The notes beneath the pieces are model-generated. The model did no database searches. It saw only the letters and a list, made by a program, of their open reading frames with translations, and was not told the DNA's origin. From the NCBI GenBank assembly GCA_943370175.1, contig CALRPU020000024.1, positions 24,108-88,107 of the forward strand: a stretch of 64,000 nucleotides of DNA. Reading direction: 5' to 3'. Every line of letters begins with the position of its first letter. Position 1 is the stretch's first letter. The stretch comes from Ideonella_A intermedia_A (GTDB lineage: Bacteria; Pseudomonadota; Gammaproteobacteria; Burkholderiales; Burkholderiaceae_C). Both the position numbers and the translations under genes were made by a program. Shown one piece after another: positions 35,245 through 44,982 of this stretch.

Positions 35245-36243
35245 ATGACGACGAAGCCGAAAGTGCTGGTGGCGCGGGCCGTGTTCCCGCAGGTGGTGGA
35301 GCGCCTGAGTGCGCATTTCGACGTGGAGGACAACCCCGCCGATGTGGTCTACAGCAAAGCCGAGCTGAGCCAGCGGTTGCGGGGGAAGGTGGGCGCGTTC
35401 ACGACCGGCAGCGAGCGCATCGATGCCGAGGTGCTGGACGCCAACCCGCAACTCAAGGCGGTGTGCAACATGGCCGTGGGCTACAACAATTTCGACGTGG
35501 CGGCCTGCACCGCGCGCGGCGTGCTGTGCACCAACACGCCGGACGTGCTGACCGAGACGACGGCCGACTTCGGCTTCGCCCTGATGATGGCCACCGCGCG
35601 GCGCATGGCCGAAAGCGAGCACGCATTGCGCCGTGGCGAATGGACCAAGTGGGCGTATGACATGTTCACCGGCAGCGATGTGCACGGCGCCACGCTGGGC
35701 ATCCTCGGCATGGGCCGCATCGGCCAGGCCATCGCTCGGCGCGGAGCCCACGGCTTTGGCATGAAGGTGATCTATCACAACCGCTCGCGTCTGGACGCCG
35801 CCACCGAGGCCGACTGCCGCGCGCACTACGTCAGCAAGGACGAACTGCTGGCCCGCGCCGACCACCTGGTGCTGGTGCTGCCGTATTCGCCCGCCTCGCA
35901 CCACGTGATCGGGGCAACCGAACTCGCCAGGATGAAGCCCACCGCGACGCTGACCAACATCGCGCGCGGCGGCATCGTCGACGACGCGGCGCTCGCGGTC
36001 GCGTTGTCTCAAGGCCAGATCGCCGCGGCGGGGCTGGATGTGTTCGAGAACGAGCCGGCCCTGAACCCGTCGCTGCTGACGCTGCGCAACGTGGTGTTGA
36101 CCCCGCACATCGCCAGCGCCACCGTCGCCACCCGGCGCGCCATGGCCGACTTGGCGGCCGACAACCTCATCGCGGCCTTGGGCTTGGGCCCGAACGCCGG
36201 TCGGCCCCCCACGCCCATCAACCCCGAGGTGCTGGCGCGGTGA
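35245..36243 (+). CDS. D-isomer-specific 2-hydroxyacid dehydrogenase (glyoxylate/2-ketogluconate reductase-like)
   Basis: A 332-residue NAD(P)H enzyme that reduces 2-oxoacids such as glyoxylate, hydroxypyruvate or 2-ketogluconate. The cofactor fold is at GILGMGRIGQAIA, and the catalytic triad is Arg in NIARGGIVDD, Glu in FENEP and His in TPHIASA. AAGGA lies before the ATG. Its stop overlaps a GTG start of the following transporter gene by 4 bases. The exact substrate is uncertain. Confidence 0.9.
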   Translation: MTTKPKVLVARAVFPQVVERLSAHFDVEDNPADVVYSKAELSQRLRGKVGAFTTGSERIDAEVLDANPQLKAVCNMAVGYNNFDVAACTARGVLCTNTPDVLTETTADFGFALMMATARRMAESEHALRRGEWTKWAYDMFTGSDVHGATLGILGMGRIGQAIARRGAHGFGMKVIYHNRSRLDAATEADCRAHYVSKDELLARADHLVLVLPYSPASHHVIGATELARMKPTATLTNIARGGIVDDAALAVALSQGQIAAAGLDVFENEPALNPSLLTLRNVVLTPHIASATVATRRAMADLAADNLIAALGLGPNAGRPPTPINPEVLAR

Positions 36244-37841
36244 CCCACTGGCCGCTGCGCGCATCGGGACCCGGCGCGGCGGCCCGCAGCGGGCGGCAAG
36301 GCGGCACGGCGTGGTCATGGGTCACGCTGGTGCTGTCGCTGCTGCTGGCCCTGGCCAGCGCCCCTGCCAGCGCCATGGTCGTGGGGTCCAAGCGCTTCAC
36401 CGAGTCCTACATCCTCGGCGAAGTGCTGACCCAGCACCTGCGCGCCGCCGGACTGGCGGCCGAGCACAAGCAGGGCCTGGGCAACACCGGCATCCTCGAA
36501 CAGGCCCTGCGTTCGGGCGCGGTGGACGTCTACCCCGAGTACACCGGCACCATCGTTCGCGAGCTGCTCAAGCGCGAAGGCAACCCCAGCCTGGCCGAGC
36601 TGAACGACTGGCTGGCGCCGCTGGGCTTGAAAGCCGTCATCCCGCTCGGTTTCAACAACACCTACGCGCTCGCCCTGCGCGAGGCCGATGCCCAGCGCCT
36701 GGGCGTGTCCACCCTGAGCGACCTGCGGGCGGCGCAGGCTGCCGGCCTGCGACTGGGCTTGTCGCACGAGTTCCTGGCGCGGGCCGATGGGTGGCCGGCC
36801 TTGAAGGCCGCTTACGCCTTGCCGTTCGCCACCCCGCCCGGCCTCGACCATGGCCTGGCCTACGACGCCTTGGCGGCCGAGCGGGTGGACGTGATCGACG
36901 TCTACGCCACCGACGCCAAGATCGGCCGCCTCGGCTTGCGTGTGTTGAAGGACGACCGCCAGTTCTTCCCCTCGTACGACGCCGTGCTGTTGATGCGCGC
37001 GGCGGTCGATCCGGCGCCGTTCGCGGCCTTGCAGGGGCGCCTCGACGCGGCCACGATGATCCGCCTGAACGCGGAAGTCGAACTGGACGGCCGGTCCTTC
37101 GCCGAGGTGGCGGCGCGTTTTCTGGCCGCGCCGACAACCACCGCGCCGGGCAGCGCGACGCGTGCCGTGGCCGCGGCGGCACCGGCCCGTGCGGGCTTGT
37201 GGCAGCGGCTTTGGGCCGATGATTTCGCGCGGCTCGCGGGCCAGCACCTCGCCCTGGTCGCAGGGTCGCTGCTGATGGCGGTGCTGGCTGGCGTTCCTCT
37301 GGGCGTGCTGGCCTGGCGCTGGCCTTCCGCGGGGCCGTGGGTGCTGGGCGCCACCGGTTTGCTGCAGACCGTGCCTTCGCTGGCACTGTTGGCCATGCTG
37401 ATTGCTTGGGTGGGTCGCATTGGCTTGCTGCCCGCGGTGCTGGCCTTGTTCCTGTACGCACTGCTGCCCATCGTGCGCAACACCCACGCCGGGCTCGCGC
37501 AGGTGCCGCGGGGCTTGGCCCAGGCCGCCTTGTCGTTGGGCCTGACGCCGGCGCAGGTGCTGCGCTCGGTCCAGGTGCCGCTGGCATCGCCGGTGGTGCT
37601 GGCCGGCATCAAGACGGCGGCGGTGATCAACGTGGGCACCGCGACGCTGGCCGCCTTCGTCGGCGCTGGTGGCTTTGGCGAGCGCATCGTGGCTGGTTTG
37701 GCGATCAACGACCGCGACGCGATGCTGGCCGGTGCCTTGCCCGCGGCCGCGCTGGCCGTGCTGGTGCAGGGGCTCTTCGCGCTGGTCGAGCGCATCGCCA
37801 CGCGCCGGCCGCTGGCGGTGCAGCGGCCGGGCCACCGGTAG
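36240..37841 (+). CDS. Fused substrate-binding protein/permease of osmoprotectant (OpuC-like) ABC transporter
   Basis: A 533-residue fusion. After a hydrophobic signal or anchor near residues 20-42 comes a glycine betaine/choline-binding domain (MVVGSKRFTESYILGEVL, then GAVDVYPEYTGT), to about residue 300. A permease domain with five or six membrane segments follows, with the binding-protein-dependent transport signature in LAQAALSLGLTPAQVL. The order, binding domain first and permease second, is opposite to the common permease-then-binding fusion. No ATP-binding gene is nearby, so the ATPase must come from another locus, or the system is incomplete. It starts with GTG overlapping the dehydrogenase stop. 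Confidence 0.85.
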   Translation: MTHWPLRASGPGAAARSGRQGGTAWSWVTLVLSLLLALASAPASAMVVGSKRFTESYILGEVLTQHLRAAGLAAEHKQGLGNTGILEQALRSGAVDVYPEYTGTIVRELLKREGNPSLAELNDWLAPLGLKAVIPLGFNNTYALALREADAQRLGVSTLSDLRAAQAAGLRLGLSHEFLARADGWPALKAAYALPFATPPGLDHGLAYDALAAERVDVIDVYATDAKIGRLGLRVLKDDRQFFPSYDAVLLMRAAVDPAPFAALQGRLDAATMIRLNAEVELDGRSFAEVAARFLAAPTTTAPGSATRAVAAAAPARAGLWQRLWADDFARLAGQHLALVAGSLLMAVLAGVPLGVLAWRWPSAGPWVLGATGLLQTVPSLALLAMLIAWVGRIGLLPAVLALFLYALLPIVRNTHAGLAQVPRGLAQAALSLGLTPAQVLRSVQVPLASPVVLAGIKTAAVINVGTATLAAFVGAGGFGERIVAGLAINDRDAMLAGALPAAALAVLVQGLFALVERIATRRPLAVQRPGHR

Positions 37842-37935
37842 CCCGCCTCGGTCCGCGGCCATCGGGCCCCCGTTGGCGTTGCGGCGCGCCCGAGGCCGCC
37901 CGCACGCTGGCGAGGCCGCCTGCGACAATCCCGGC

Positions 37936-39414
37936 ATGGACCTCGCTGTCGGGCTGGCCTTCGCCCTTGTTCTTCTGGTACTCGTCTTCATCGCCGTCTT
38001 GTGGACCGGCCTGCGCCCCCGCAGTGACCCGAGCGCGGCGGCACACGCTCAGGCCCTGACCGATGGCGTGCAGCGGCTGGCCGACCGGCTGGACCGCCTC
38101 GAACGCGAGCTGCGCGAGGAGCTCGCCCGCGGCGGGCAGGGCACCCGGCTGGAGTTGACGCAAAGCCTGGCGACGGTGCAGCAGACCCTGCTGGCGCAGC
38201 AGGGCGACGTGGCCCGCACCCAGAACGAGCAGATCGACAGCTTCCGCACGCAGCTGGCGGCGATGCAGACGGCGGTCACCCAGTCGCTGCAGGCCACGGC
38301 GAGTGCACAGCAGGGCCACGCCCAGTCTGCGCGCGAGGCGCAGGACCTTGCGCTGAAGCGCTTTGGTGACGGCCTGGGCGAACAGCTGCGCAATTTGTCA
38401 GACGCCAACGAGCGCCGGCTGGGCGAAGTCCGCAGCGCCGTCGAGCTGCGGCTCACCGCGCTGCAGCAGGGCAACGAGTTGAAGCTCGATCAGATGCGCG
38501 CCACCGTCGACGAGAAGCTGCACGCCACGCTCGAGCAGCGCCTGGGCGAAAGCTTCAAGCAGGTCGCCGACCGGCTGGAACAGGTGCACCGGGGCCTGGG
38601 TGAAATGCAGTTGCTGGCCAAGGACGTCGGCTCGCTGAACCGGGTGCTGACCAACGTGAAGACGCGCGGCATCTTTGGCGAGGTGCAGCTCGCGGGTTTG
38701 CTGGAACAGGTGTTCACGCCCGAGCAGTACGCCTCGAACGTGGAAACCGTGCCGGGCAGCGGCGCCCGGGTCGAGTTCGCCATCAAGCTGCCGGGCCGGC
38801 GCGACGATGGCGCGCCGCTGTGGCTGCCCATCGACGCCAAGTTCCCGCGCGAGGACCACGAGCGCCTGCTCGACGCCCAGGAGCGCGCCGACGCCCCCGC
38901 CGCCGAGGCCGCGGCCAAGGCCATCGAGCAGCGGCTGCGTCTGGAGGCCCGCACCATCGCCGACAAGTACCTGGCCCCGCCACACACCACCGACTTCGCG
39001 ATCCTGTTCGTCCCCACCGAGGGCCTGTATGCCGAGGCCTTGCGGCGCCCGGGCTTGCTGGAAAGCCTGCAGCGCGAACACAAGGTGATGCTGGCCGGCC
39101 CGACCACCTTGCTGGCCACCTTGAACAGCCTGCAGATGGGCTTCCGCACGCTGGTGCTTGAAAAGCGGTCTGCCGAAGTCTGGGAGGTGCTGGGCGCGGT
39201 GAAGACCGAGTTCGGCAAGTTCGGTGACGTGCTCGCCAAGACCAAGAAAAAGCTTGACGAAGCGGCCAGCACCATCGAGCAAGCGCAAACGCGCACCCGC
39301 GTCATGACCCGAACCTTGAAGTCGGTCGAGGCCATGAGCGACAGCCAGGCACAACGCCTGCTGCCAGGCGCCCTCGGTGACGCCCTGGAGCCGCCGGACG
39401 ACGATGCCGCCTGA
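37936..39414 (+). CDS. rmuC: RmuC-family DNA recombination protein
   Basis: A 492-residue membrane-anchored protein. One N-terminal membrane helix (residues 3-25) is followed by a coiled-coil region rich in Gln, Leu and Arg (about 40-240) and the RmuC nuclease-like domain (GIFGEVQLAGLLEQVFTPEQY, then WLPIDAKFPREDHERL). RmuC limits DNA inversions between short repeats; the endonuclease-like fold is predicted, not proven. The ATG at 37936 is the first in frame that begins the membrane helix. The stop overlaps the MFS gene by 11 bases. Confidence 0.92.
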   Translation: MDLAVGLAFALVLLVLVFIAVLWTGLRPRSDPSAAAHAQALTDGVQRLADRLDRLERELREELARGGQGTRLELTQSLATVQQTLLAQQGDVARTQNEQIDSFRTQLAAMQTAVTQSLQATASAQQGHAQSAREAQDLALKRFGDGLGEQLRNLSDANERRLGEVRSAVELRLTALQQGNELKLDQMRATVDEKLHATLEQRLGESFKQVADRLEQVHRGLGEMQLLAKDVGSLNRVLTNVKTRGIFGEVQLAGLLEQVFTPEQYASNVETVPGSGARVEFAIKLPGRRDDGAPLWLPIDAKFPREDHERLLDAQERADAPAAEAAAKAIEQRLRLEARTIADKYLAPPHTTDFAILFVPTEGLYAEALRRPGLLESLQREHKVMLAGPTTLLATLNSLQMGFRTLVLEKRSAEVWEVLGAVKTEFGKFGDVLAKTKKKLDEAASTIEQAQTRTRVMTRTLKSVEAMSDSQAQRLLPGALGDALEPPDDDAA

Positions 39415-40579
39415 GCGCCAAGACGCTGCGGGCGGCCGGTTTTCGCGGCCTTTGCTCGCGTTGATCCTCGGCCAGATCAGCCTGCACGCCTGCATGGCCG
39501 GCGTGCGCATGGCCACACCGTTGCAGGCCTTGCGCCAGGGCGAGGCCGAGTGGCGCGTCGGCGTGCTGCTGGCCTTGTTCGCGCTGGCACCCATCGCCCT
39601 GGCCTTGCAGGCGGGCCGACTGGCCGACCGCTTCGGCTACCACCGTCCCCTGCACATCGCGGTGGCCTTGTCGCTGGCCGGGGGGCTGGTGGTCACGGCC
39701 AGCGGCCACTTTGCAGCCGCCTGCGTGGCCGCGGTGCTGACCGGCGCGGGCGCGAACTTTGGCTTGATCGCGATTCAGCGCACCGCGGGTCACATGGCCG
39801 GCGACAGCACCGAGCGCATCCGCATCTTCAGTTGGCTGGGCCTGGCGCCGGCGCTGTCCAATGTGCTTGGGCCCGTGACCGCCGGGGCCTTGATCGACCT
39901 GGCTGGCTTCCGGGTGGCGTTCGGGGTGCTGACGCTGATGCCTTTGGCGGCGCTGGCCTGGTCGCGTTGGGTGCCGCGTCAAGCGGTCTCACCGCCACGC
40001 GCCGCCGACGCAGCGCAGCGCGCGCCCCGGTCATGGGACTTGCTGACGCTGCCCGCCTTGCGGCGCCTGTTGCTCGTCAACTGGCTGGTGTCCGCCTGCT
40101 GGGACGTGCATGCCTTTGTGCTGCCGGTGCTCGGCCACGAGCGCGGTCTGTCGGCTTCGGTGATCGGCTTGATCCTGGGCGTGTTCGCGTGCGCGGTGGC
40201 GGGCGTGCGCTTGCTCATTCCGGTGCTGGCGCACCGCCTGACCGAGTCGCAGGTGCTCGTGGGCGCGATGCTGGCCGCCGGTGTGATCTTCGGCGTCTAC
40301 CCGATGGTGCTGTCGCCTTGGGGCATGGGCGCCTGTGCGGTGCTGCTGGGCCTGGCGCTGGGGGCGGTCCAGCCCATGATCATGTCGACGCTGCACCACA
40401 TCACCCCGGCGCACCGGCATGGCGAGGCGATTGCACTGCGGTCGATCGCCATCAACATTTCCAGCACCGCGATGCCGCTGTTGTTCGGGGTGGTGGGTGC
40501 GAGCTACGGCGCGGCCGTGTTGTTTTGGCTGATGGGCGCGGCCGTGGGCGCGGGCAGCTGGGGCGCACGCAAACTCTAG
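39404..40579 (+). CDS. Major facilitator superfamily transporter
   Basis: A 391-residue inner-membrane transporter with about 12 hydrophobic segments. The loop between helices 2 and 3 carries the MFS pattern GRLADRFGYHRPL, and a charged loop separates the halves near residue 190. The substrate cannot be predicted; it resembles drug or sugar efflux families. I chose ATG 39404 inside the rmuC end; an earlier GTG at 39377 would add 9 residues. The coupling to rmuC suggests co-transcription. Confidence 0.85.
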   Translation: MPPERQDAAGGRFSRPLLALILGQISLHACMAGVRMATPLQALRQGEAEWRVGVLLALFALAPIALALQAGRLADRFGYHRPLHIAVALSLAGGLVVTASGHFAAACVAAVLTGAGANFGLIAIQRTAGHMAGDSTERIRIFSWLGLAPALSNVLGPVTAGALIDLAGFRVAFGVLTLMPLAALAWSRWVPRQAVSPPRAADAAQRAPRSWDLLTLPALRRLLLVNWLVSACWDVHAFVLPVLGHERGLSASVIGLILGVFACAVAGVRLLIPVLAHRLTESQVLVGAMLAAGVIFGVYPMVLSPWGMGACAVLLGLALGAVQPMIMSTLHHITPAHRHGEAIALRSIAINISSTAMPLLFGVVGASYGAAVLFWLMGAAVGAGSWGARKL

Positions 40580-40624
40580 CCGCCAGCCGCGCCGCGCTGC
40601 GCTGCCGGTCTCGGCGCAGACCGC

Positions 40625-41263
40625 TCAGAAGCGGATGCCGCCGGGCGTCGCCGGCGCGGTGGCAGGTGGTGGCTCGTCGCGCGGCCGGGCGGGCGCGGCG
40701 ATGTTGCGGTCGACCGGGCTGGCCGCCACCAAGGGTGTGGGCGCCGCCTGAACATAGCCGGGCGGCAGGCGCGAATCGGGCGGGTAGCCGGCGGCATTCA
40801 GATAGGACGCCCAGTTGTCCGCGGAGAACCCCTTCAGCACCTGGTTGCCGACCGTCAAGGTGGGCACGCTGCGGCTGCCGGTGATGCGCTCCAGCGCGTC
40901 GCCGTCTTCCGACGTGCTCAGCAGCTTGTCGGCGTAGGGAATGCCGCGCTGGCGCAGGAACTGCCGCGAGGTTTCGCACACTTCGCAAGTGCGCGGGGCG
41001 TACAGCACCACGGGGTAGCGGCTGACCGCCTGGCGCAGCGCCAATGGCAGCGCGGCATTGGAAGCGGTGTTGCCAGTGGACCCAGATGGCACCGGCACCA
41101 GCTTGCCCTGCGACTGCGCTGGCGGTCGATCGGTGTAGGTCACTTTGCCGTCGGGGCCGACCACCTTGTACTGGGCCAGCGCGGTGGCAGGCCACAGTGC
41201 GGCCAGCATCAGGCCGCACAACAGGCGCTGTGACAGCAGGTGGCGTCCAGGCAATTGGCCCAT
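40625..41263 (-). CDS. Exported DUF4124/glutaredoxin-like protein
   Basis: A 212-residue exported protein: signal peptide (LLCGLMLAALWPATALAQ), a DUF4124 domain (YKVVGPDGKVTYTDRPP) at about 31-50, then a glutaredoxin-like domain with CEVC in APRTCEVCETS and the cis-Pro region SVPTLTVG. A Pro/Ala-rich tail follows. Periplasmic thiol-disulfide exchange is likely. I chose MGQLPGRHLL as the start because the signal peptide begins there. It lies 11 bases after the oligopeptidase A stop, on the same strand. Confidence 0.82.
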   Translation of the reverse strand: MGQLPGRHLLSQRLLCGLMLAALWPATALAQYKVVGPDGKVTYTDRPPAQSQGKLVPVPSGSTGNTASNAALPLALRQAVSRYPVVLYAPRTCEVCETSRQFLRQRGIPYADKLLSTSEDGDALERITGSRSVPTLTVGNQVLKGFSADNWASYLNAAGYPPDSRLPPGYVQAAPTPLVAASPVDRNIAAPARPRDEPPPATAPATPGGIRF

Positions 41264-41274
41264 GAGCAAAGTCC

Positions 41275-43332
41275 TCAGTTCATGCCCTGGTGGCGGAGCA
41301 GGGCGTCGATGCGGGGTTCGCGGCCACGGAAGGCCTTGAAGCTGTCCATGGCGGGGCGGCTGCCGCCCGCTTCCAGCACGGCCTGACGATAGCGTCGGCC
41401 GGTCTCCACGTCGAGTACACCGCCCGCCAATGGTGCCGCCTCTTCGAAGGCGCTCCAGGCGTCTGCACTGAGCACTTCGGCCCATTTGTAGCTGTAATAG
41501 CCGGCCGAATAGCCACCGGCAAAGATGTGCGAGAAGCTGTGCTGGAAGCGGTTGAAGGCCGGCGGCGGGAACACGCTGACCTCGGCACGCACCTCGTCGA
41601 GCAGGCCCTGGATGTCCGTCTCACGGCCCAGTTCGGCGTGAAGCCGCATGTCGAACAGCGCGAACTCGACTTGCCGCAGGGTCTGCAATCCGCTCTGGAA
41701 GTTTTTCGCGGCGAGCATCTTGTCGAACAGGTCGCGCGGCAGCGGCTCGCTGGTGTCGACGTGGGCGGTCAGTCGGCGCACCACGTCCCATTCCCAGCAG
41801 AAGTTCTCCATGAATTGGCTGGGCAGTTCGACCGCGTCCCATTCGACGCCCGAGATGCCCGACACGCCCAGGTCGTCAACCTGCGTCAGCATGTGGTGCA
41901 GGCCGTGGCCGAATTCATGGAACAGCGTGGTCACGTCGTCGTGCGTCAGCAGCGCCGGGCGCTCGACGCCGTCGACCACGAGCGGCGAAGCGAAGTTGCA
42001 CACCAGGTGCGCCACCGGCGTTTGCAGCGCGCTGCCGGCGGGCGCGTCGGGGCGTTGCCAGCGGCCGCGCACATCGTCCATCCAGGCGCCAGGGCGCTTG
42101 CCGGGACGCGCATAAGGGTCCAGGTAGAACTGGCCGACCAGTTGGCCGGCGCGCTCGATGCGGAAGAAGCGCACGCTGGGGTGCCACACCGGTGCCTCGT
42201 CCGGCCGAATCGCGACCTCGAACAGGGTCTCGATGATGCGGAACAGGCCATCGAGCACCTTGGGCTCGGTGAAGTACTGCTTCACCGCCTGGTCGCTGAA
42301 GGCGTAGCGCGCCTCCTTGAGTTTTTCGCTGACGAAGGCGAGGTCCCAGGCCTGCGGGTCGTCGAGCTTCAGGTGGTCGGCGGCGAAGCGGCGCAGTTCG
42401 TCCAGGTCGCGCTCGGCGTGCGGCCGCGCGCGGGCGGCCAGGTCGCGAAGGAACGCCAGCACCTGTTGCGGGCTGTCGGCCATCTTGGGCACCAGCGACA
42501 CGTCGGCGTAGCTGGCGTGTCCGAGCAAGCGCGCTTCCTCCTGGCGCAGGGCGATCAAGTCGCGCATCACCGCGCTGTTGTCCAGCGCGGCATCGCCCAA
42601 TTCGCTGGCTCGGGTGACGTGCGCGCGGTACAGGGTTTCACGCAGGTCGCGGTCGGTGCCGTATTGCATCACCGGGAAGTACACCGGAAAGTGCAGCGTC
42701 AGCTTGTGGCCGTCCTTGCCGTCGGCCTGGGCGGCCGCCCGCGTGGCCTGCTGCACATCGTCGGGCACGCCGGCCAGGCGGGCCGGGTCGACGTACAGCG
42801 CGAAGCCATCGGTGGCGTCGAGCACGTGCTCGGAAAACTTCTGTGCGAGGTCGGCCTGCTGCTCTTGCAGCGCGGCGAAGCGCTCCTTGGCCGGGCCCAC
42901 CAGCTCGGCCCCCGACAGCACGAAGTCGCGCACCGCGTTGGTCAGGGCGCGGCGGCGCGCGGGTGACAAGCGGTCGGCCGCCGGGCTGTTCAGCACCGCT
43001 TTGTACTTGGCGAACAAGCGCTCGTCGGCGCCCAGGCGGGTGTGGAACTCGGTGATGCGCGGCAGGTTCTCGTTGTAAGCCGCGCGCAGTGCCGGTGTGT
43101 CGGCCACGCCGTTGAGGTGGCTGACGGCACCCCAGGCGCGGCCCAGGCGCTCGGTGGCGACGTCGAGCACCTTCGACAAGGCCTCGTAGTCGCTTGGAAA
43201 ATCATCGGCGGTGACCTGTGCCAGTGCGGCGTCGGCCTGCTTGAGCAGCGCCTCCACGGCCGGCGAGACGTGTTCGGGCCGGATCTCGGCGAAGCGGGGC
43301 AGGTCGGTGGCGTCAAGCAAGGGATTGGTCAT
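41275..43332 (-). CDS. prlC: Oligopeptidase A (M3 metallopeptidase)
   Basis: A 685-residue cytoplasmic zinc peptidase that degrades short peptides, including cleaved signal peptides. The zinc motif is HEFGH (H472, E473, H476), with the third ligand Glu in SGVEWDAVELPSQFMENFCWEW. The N-terminus NPLLDATDLPRFAEIRPEHV is typical. The longer frame upstream of MTNPLL is shadow coding. It lies 26 bases after folD on the same strand. Confidence 0.94.
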   Translation of the reverse strand: MTNPLLDATDLPRFAEIRPEHVSPAVEALLKQADAALAQVTADDFPSDYEALSKVLDVATERLGRAWGAVSHLNGVADTPALRAAYNENLPRITEFHTRLGADERLFAKYKAVLNSPAADRLSPARRRALTNAVRDFVLSGAELVGPAKERFAALQEQQADLAQKFSEHVLDATDGFALYVDPARLAGVPDDVQQATRAAAQADGKDGHKLTLHFPVYFPVMQYGTDRDLRETLYRAHVTRASELGDAALDNSAVMRDLIALRQEEARLLGHASYADVSLVPKMADSPQQVLAFLRDLAARARPHAERDLDELRRFAADHLKLDDPQAWDLAFVSEKLKEARYAFSDQAVKQYFTEPKVLDGLFRIIETLFEVAIRPDEAPVWHPSVRFFRIERAGQLVGQFYLDPYARPGKRPGAWMDDVRGRWQRPDAPAGSALQTPVAHLVCNFASPLVVDGVERPALLTHDDVTTLFHEFGHGLHHMLTQVDDLGVSGISGVEWDAVELPSQFMENFCWEWDVVRRLTAHVDTSEPLPRDLFDKMLAAKNFQSGLQTLRQVEFALFDMRLHAELGRETDIQGLLDEVRAEVSVFPPPAFNRFQHSFSHIFAGGYSAGYYSYKWAEVLSADAWSAFEEAAPLAGGVLDVETGRRYRQAVLEAGGSRPAMDSFKAFRGREPRIDALLRHQGMN

Positions 43333-43358
43333 GGACTGCGCAGGAGGTGGTTCAGGGC

Positions 43359-44228
43359 TCAAGTGGGTTGGACGCGGGCGGCGGCCGCGCGTTCCGCGGC
43401 TTCGAGCGTGTTCATCAGCAGCATCGTGATCGTCATCGGCCCGACACCGCCTGGCACCGGCGTGATCGCCGAGGCCACCGCCGACACCCCGGCGAAATCG
43501 ACATCGCCGCACAGCTTGCCCGCGGCGTCGCGGTTCATGCCCACGTCGATGACGACGGCGCCCGGTTTGACCATGTCGGCCGTCAGCACGTTTTGCTTGC
43601 CCACTGCAACGACGACGATGTCGGCCTGTCGGGTGTGGGCGCTCAGGTCGGGCGTGGCGCTGTGGCACACGGTGACCGTGGCGCTGGCCTGCAGCAAGAG
43701 CATCGCCATCGGCTTGCCCACGATGTTGCTGCGGCCAATGACCACGGCGTGCTTGCCGCGCGGGTTGCAGCCGATGGATGCCAGCATCTTCATGCAGCCG
43801 TAGGGGGTGCAGGGCTTGAAGCCGGGCTGGCCGACCATCAGGGCCCCGGCGCTCGCGACGTGAAAACCGTCGACGTCCTTGTCGGGCGAAATGGCCTCGA
43901 TCACCCGCTGGTCGTCGATGTGCGACGGCAGCGGCAGTTGAACCAGGATCCCGTGCACCGTGGGGTCCTGGTTCAAGGCCTCGACGCGGGCCAGCAGCTC
44001 GGCCTCGGTCATCGTGTCCGGGTAGGCCTCCAGCACCGAGTGCAGGCCGCTGTCCTGGCAGGCCTTGACCTTGTTGCGCACATAGACCGCGCTGGCTGGG
44101 TTGCTGCCGACCACGATCACGGCGAGGCCGGGCGTGGTGCCCGCCGTGCTCAAGGCGGCGGCGCGCGCGGCCACGTCGGCGCGCAAGGTCTTGGACAGGG
44201 CATTGCCGTCGATCAGCTGGGCGGTCAT
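43359..44228 (-). CDS. folD: FolD, methylenetetrahydrofolate dehydrogenase/cyclohydrolase
   Basis: FolD (289 residues) interconverts methylene-, methenyl- and formyl-tetrahydrofolate with NADP. Conserved motifs are YVRNKVKACQDSG with the catalytic Lys, GILVQLPLPSHID, and the Rossmann block GRSNIVGKPMAMLLLQ. The C-terminal PVPGGVGPMTITMLLMNT is a family signature. The start at 44228 (MTAQLIDGNAL) is the conserved one. Its neighbour downstream is prlC, 26 bases away. Confidence 0.96.
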   Translation of the reverse strand: MTAQLIDGNALSKTLRADVAARAAALSTAGTTPGLAVIVVGSNPASAVYVRNKVKACQDSGLHSVLEAYPDTMTEAELLARVEALNQDPTVHGILVQLPLPSHIDDQRVIEAISPDKDVDGFHVASAGALMVGQPGFKPCTPYGCMKMLASIGCNPRGKHAVVIGRSNIVGKPMAMLLLQASATVTVCHSATPDLSAHTRQADIVVVAVGKQNVLTADMVKPGAVVIDVGMNRDAAGKLCGDVDFAGVSAVASAITPVPGGVGPMTITMLLMNTLEAAERAAAARVQPT

Positions 44229-44272
44229 GGAGGTCTCAGTTGGGGTCGAAAGCGACCGGCTCAAGAATGCAA

Positions 44273-44293
44273 AAGGCCGCTGTCAGCGGCCTT
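44273..44293 (-). terminator. Rho-independent terminator of the kinase/regulator operon
   Basis: A 9-bp perfect stem AAGGCCGCT/AGCGGCCTT with a 3-base loop, followed by TTTTGC on the minus strand. It lies 65 bases after the response-regulator stop and 44 bases before folD. Confidence 0.8.
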
Positions 44294-44358
44294 GATGGGG
44301 TGCGAAGTTGGCGCAAGCCAAGCCTCGGGCGGTGGGCGTTGCTCTGCGAGCGAGGAGG

Positions 44359-44982
44359 TCAGGCCTTGGCCTGGGCGCCCAGCGCGATCTTGAGCAGATC
44401 GGCCACGGTGTTGGCGTTCAGCTTTTCCATGATGTTGGCGCGGTGCGCCTCCACCGTCTTGATGCTGATCCCCAGGTCGTCGGCGATCTGCTTGTTCAGG
44501 CGGCCGGCGACGATGCGTTCCAGCACTTGCGCCTCGCGCGTGGTCAGCCGCGACAGCAGCGCGTCCCGGCTGGCCGCTTCCTGGTGCTGGCTGAACGACG
44601 AGCGCGCCTGGTCGAGCATGCGCTCCACCAGGCCGAGCAGCTCTTCTTCCTTGAAGGGCTTCTCGATGAAATCCATCGCGCCCTTCTTCATGGTGGTCAC
44701 GGCCATCGGCACGTCGCCATGGCCGGTGATGAACACGATGGGCAGCGGACTGCGCCGTTCCATCAGGCGGTCCTGCAATTCCAGGCCGCTCATGCCGTCC
44801 ATGCGGATGTCGGCAATCAGGCAAGCCACCTCGCGCGGGTCGAAACGGGACAGGAACGACTCGGACGAATCGAAGCACTTGACCCGGTAATCCTTGCCCT
44901 CCAGCAACCATTGCAGCGAATCGCGCACGGCCTCGTCATCATCGACGACGTACACGGTGCCCTTCTTCGGGATCAGGCTCAT
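44359..44982 (-). CDS. FixJ/TtrR-type two-component response regulator
   Basis: A 207-residue DNA-binding regulator. The receiver domain (1-120) has acidic residues DDD near 14-16, the phospho-acceptor D58 (LIADIRMDG), a conserved Thr in FITGHGD and Lys in FIEKPF. The LuxR-type helix-turn-helix is at about 140-200 (LTTREAQVLERIVAGRLNKQIADDLGISIKTVEAHR). It overlaps the upstream histidine kinase gene by 4 bases, so they form a cognate pair. Target genes are unknown. Confidence 0.93.
   Translation of the reverse strand: MSLIPKKGTVYVVDDDEAVRDSLQWLLEGKDYRVKCFDSSESFLSRFDPREVACLIADIRMDGMSGLELQDRLMERRSPLPIVFITGHGDVPMAVTTMKKGAMDFIEKPFKEEELLGLVERMLDQARSSFSQHQEAASRDALLSRLTTREAQVLERIVAGRLNKQIADDLGISIKTVEAHRANIMEKLNANTVADLLKIALGAQAKA

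Noticed and set aside
36315..37991. 558-residue open frame opposite the transporter fusion
   Set aside because: Arg/Gln/Gly-rich shadow sequence without domains.
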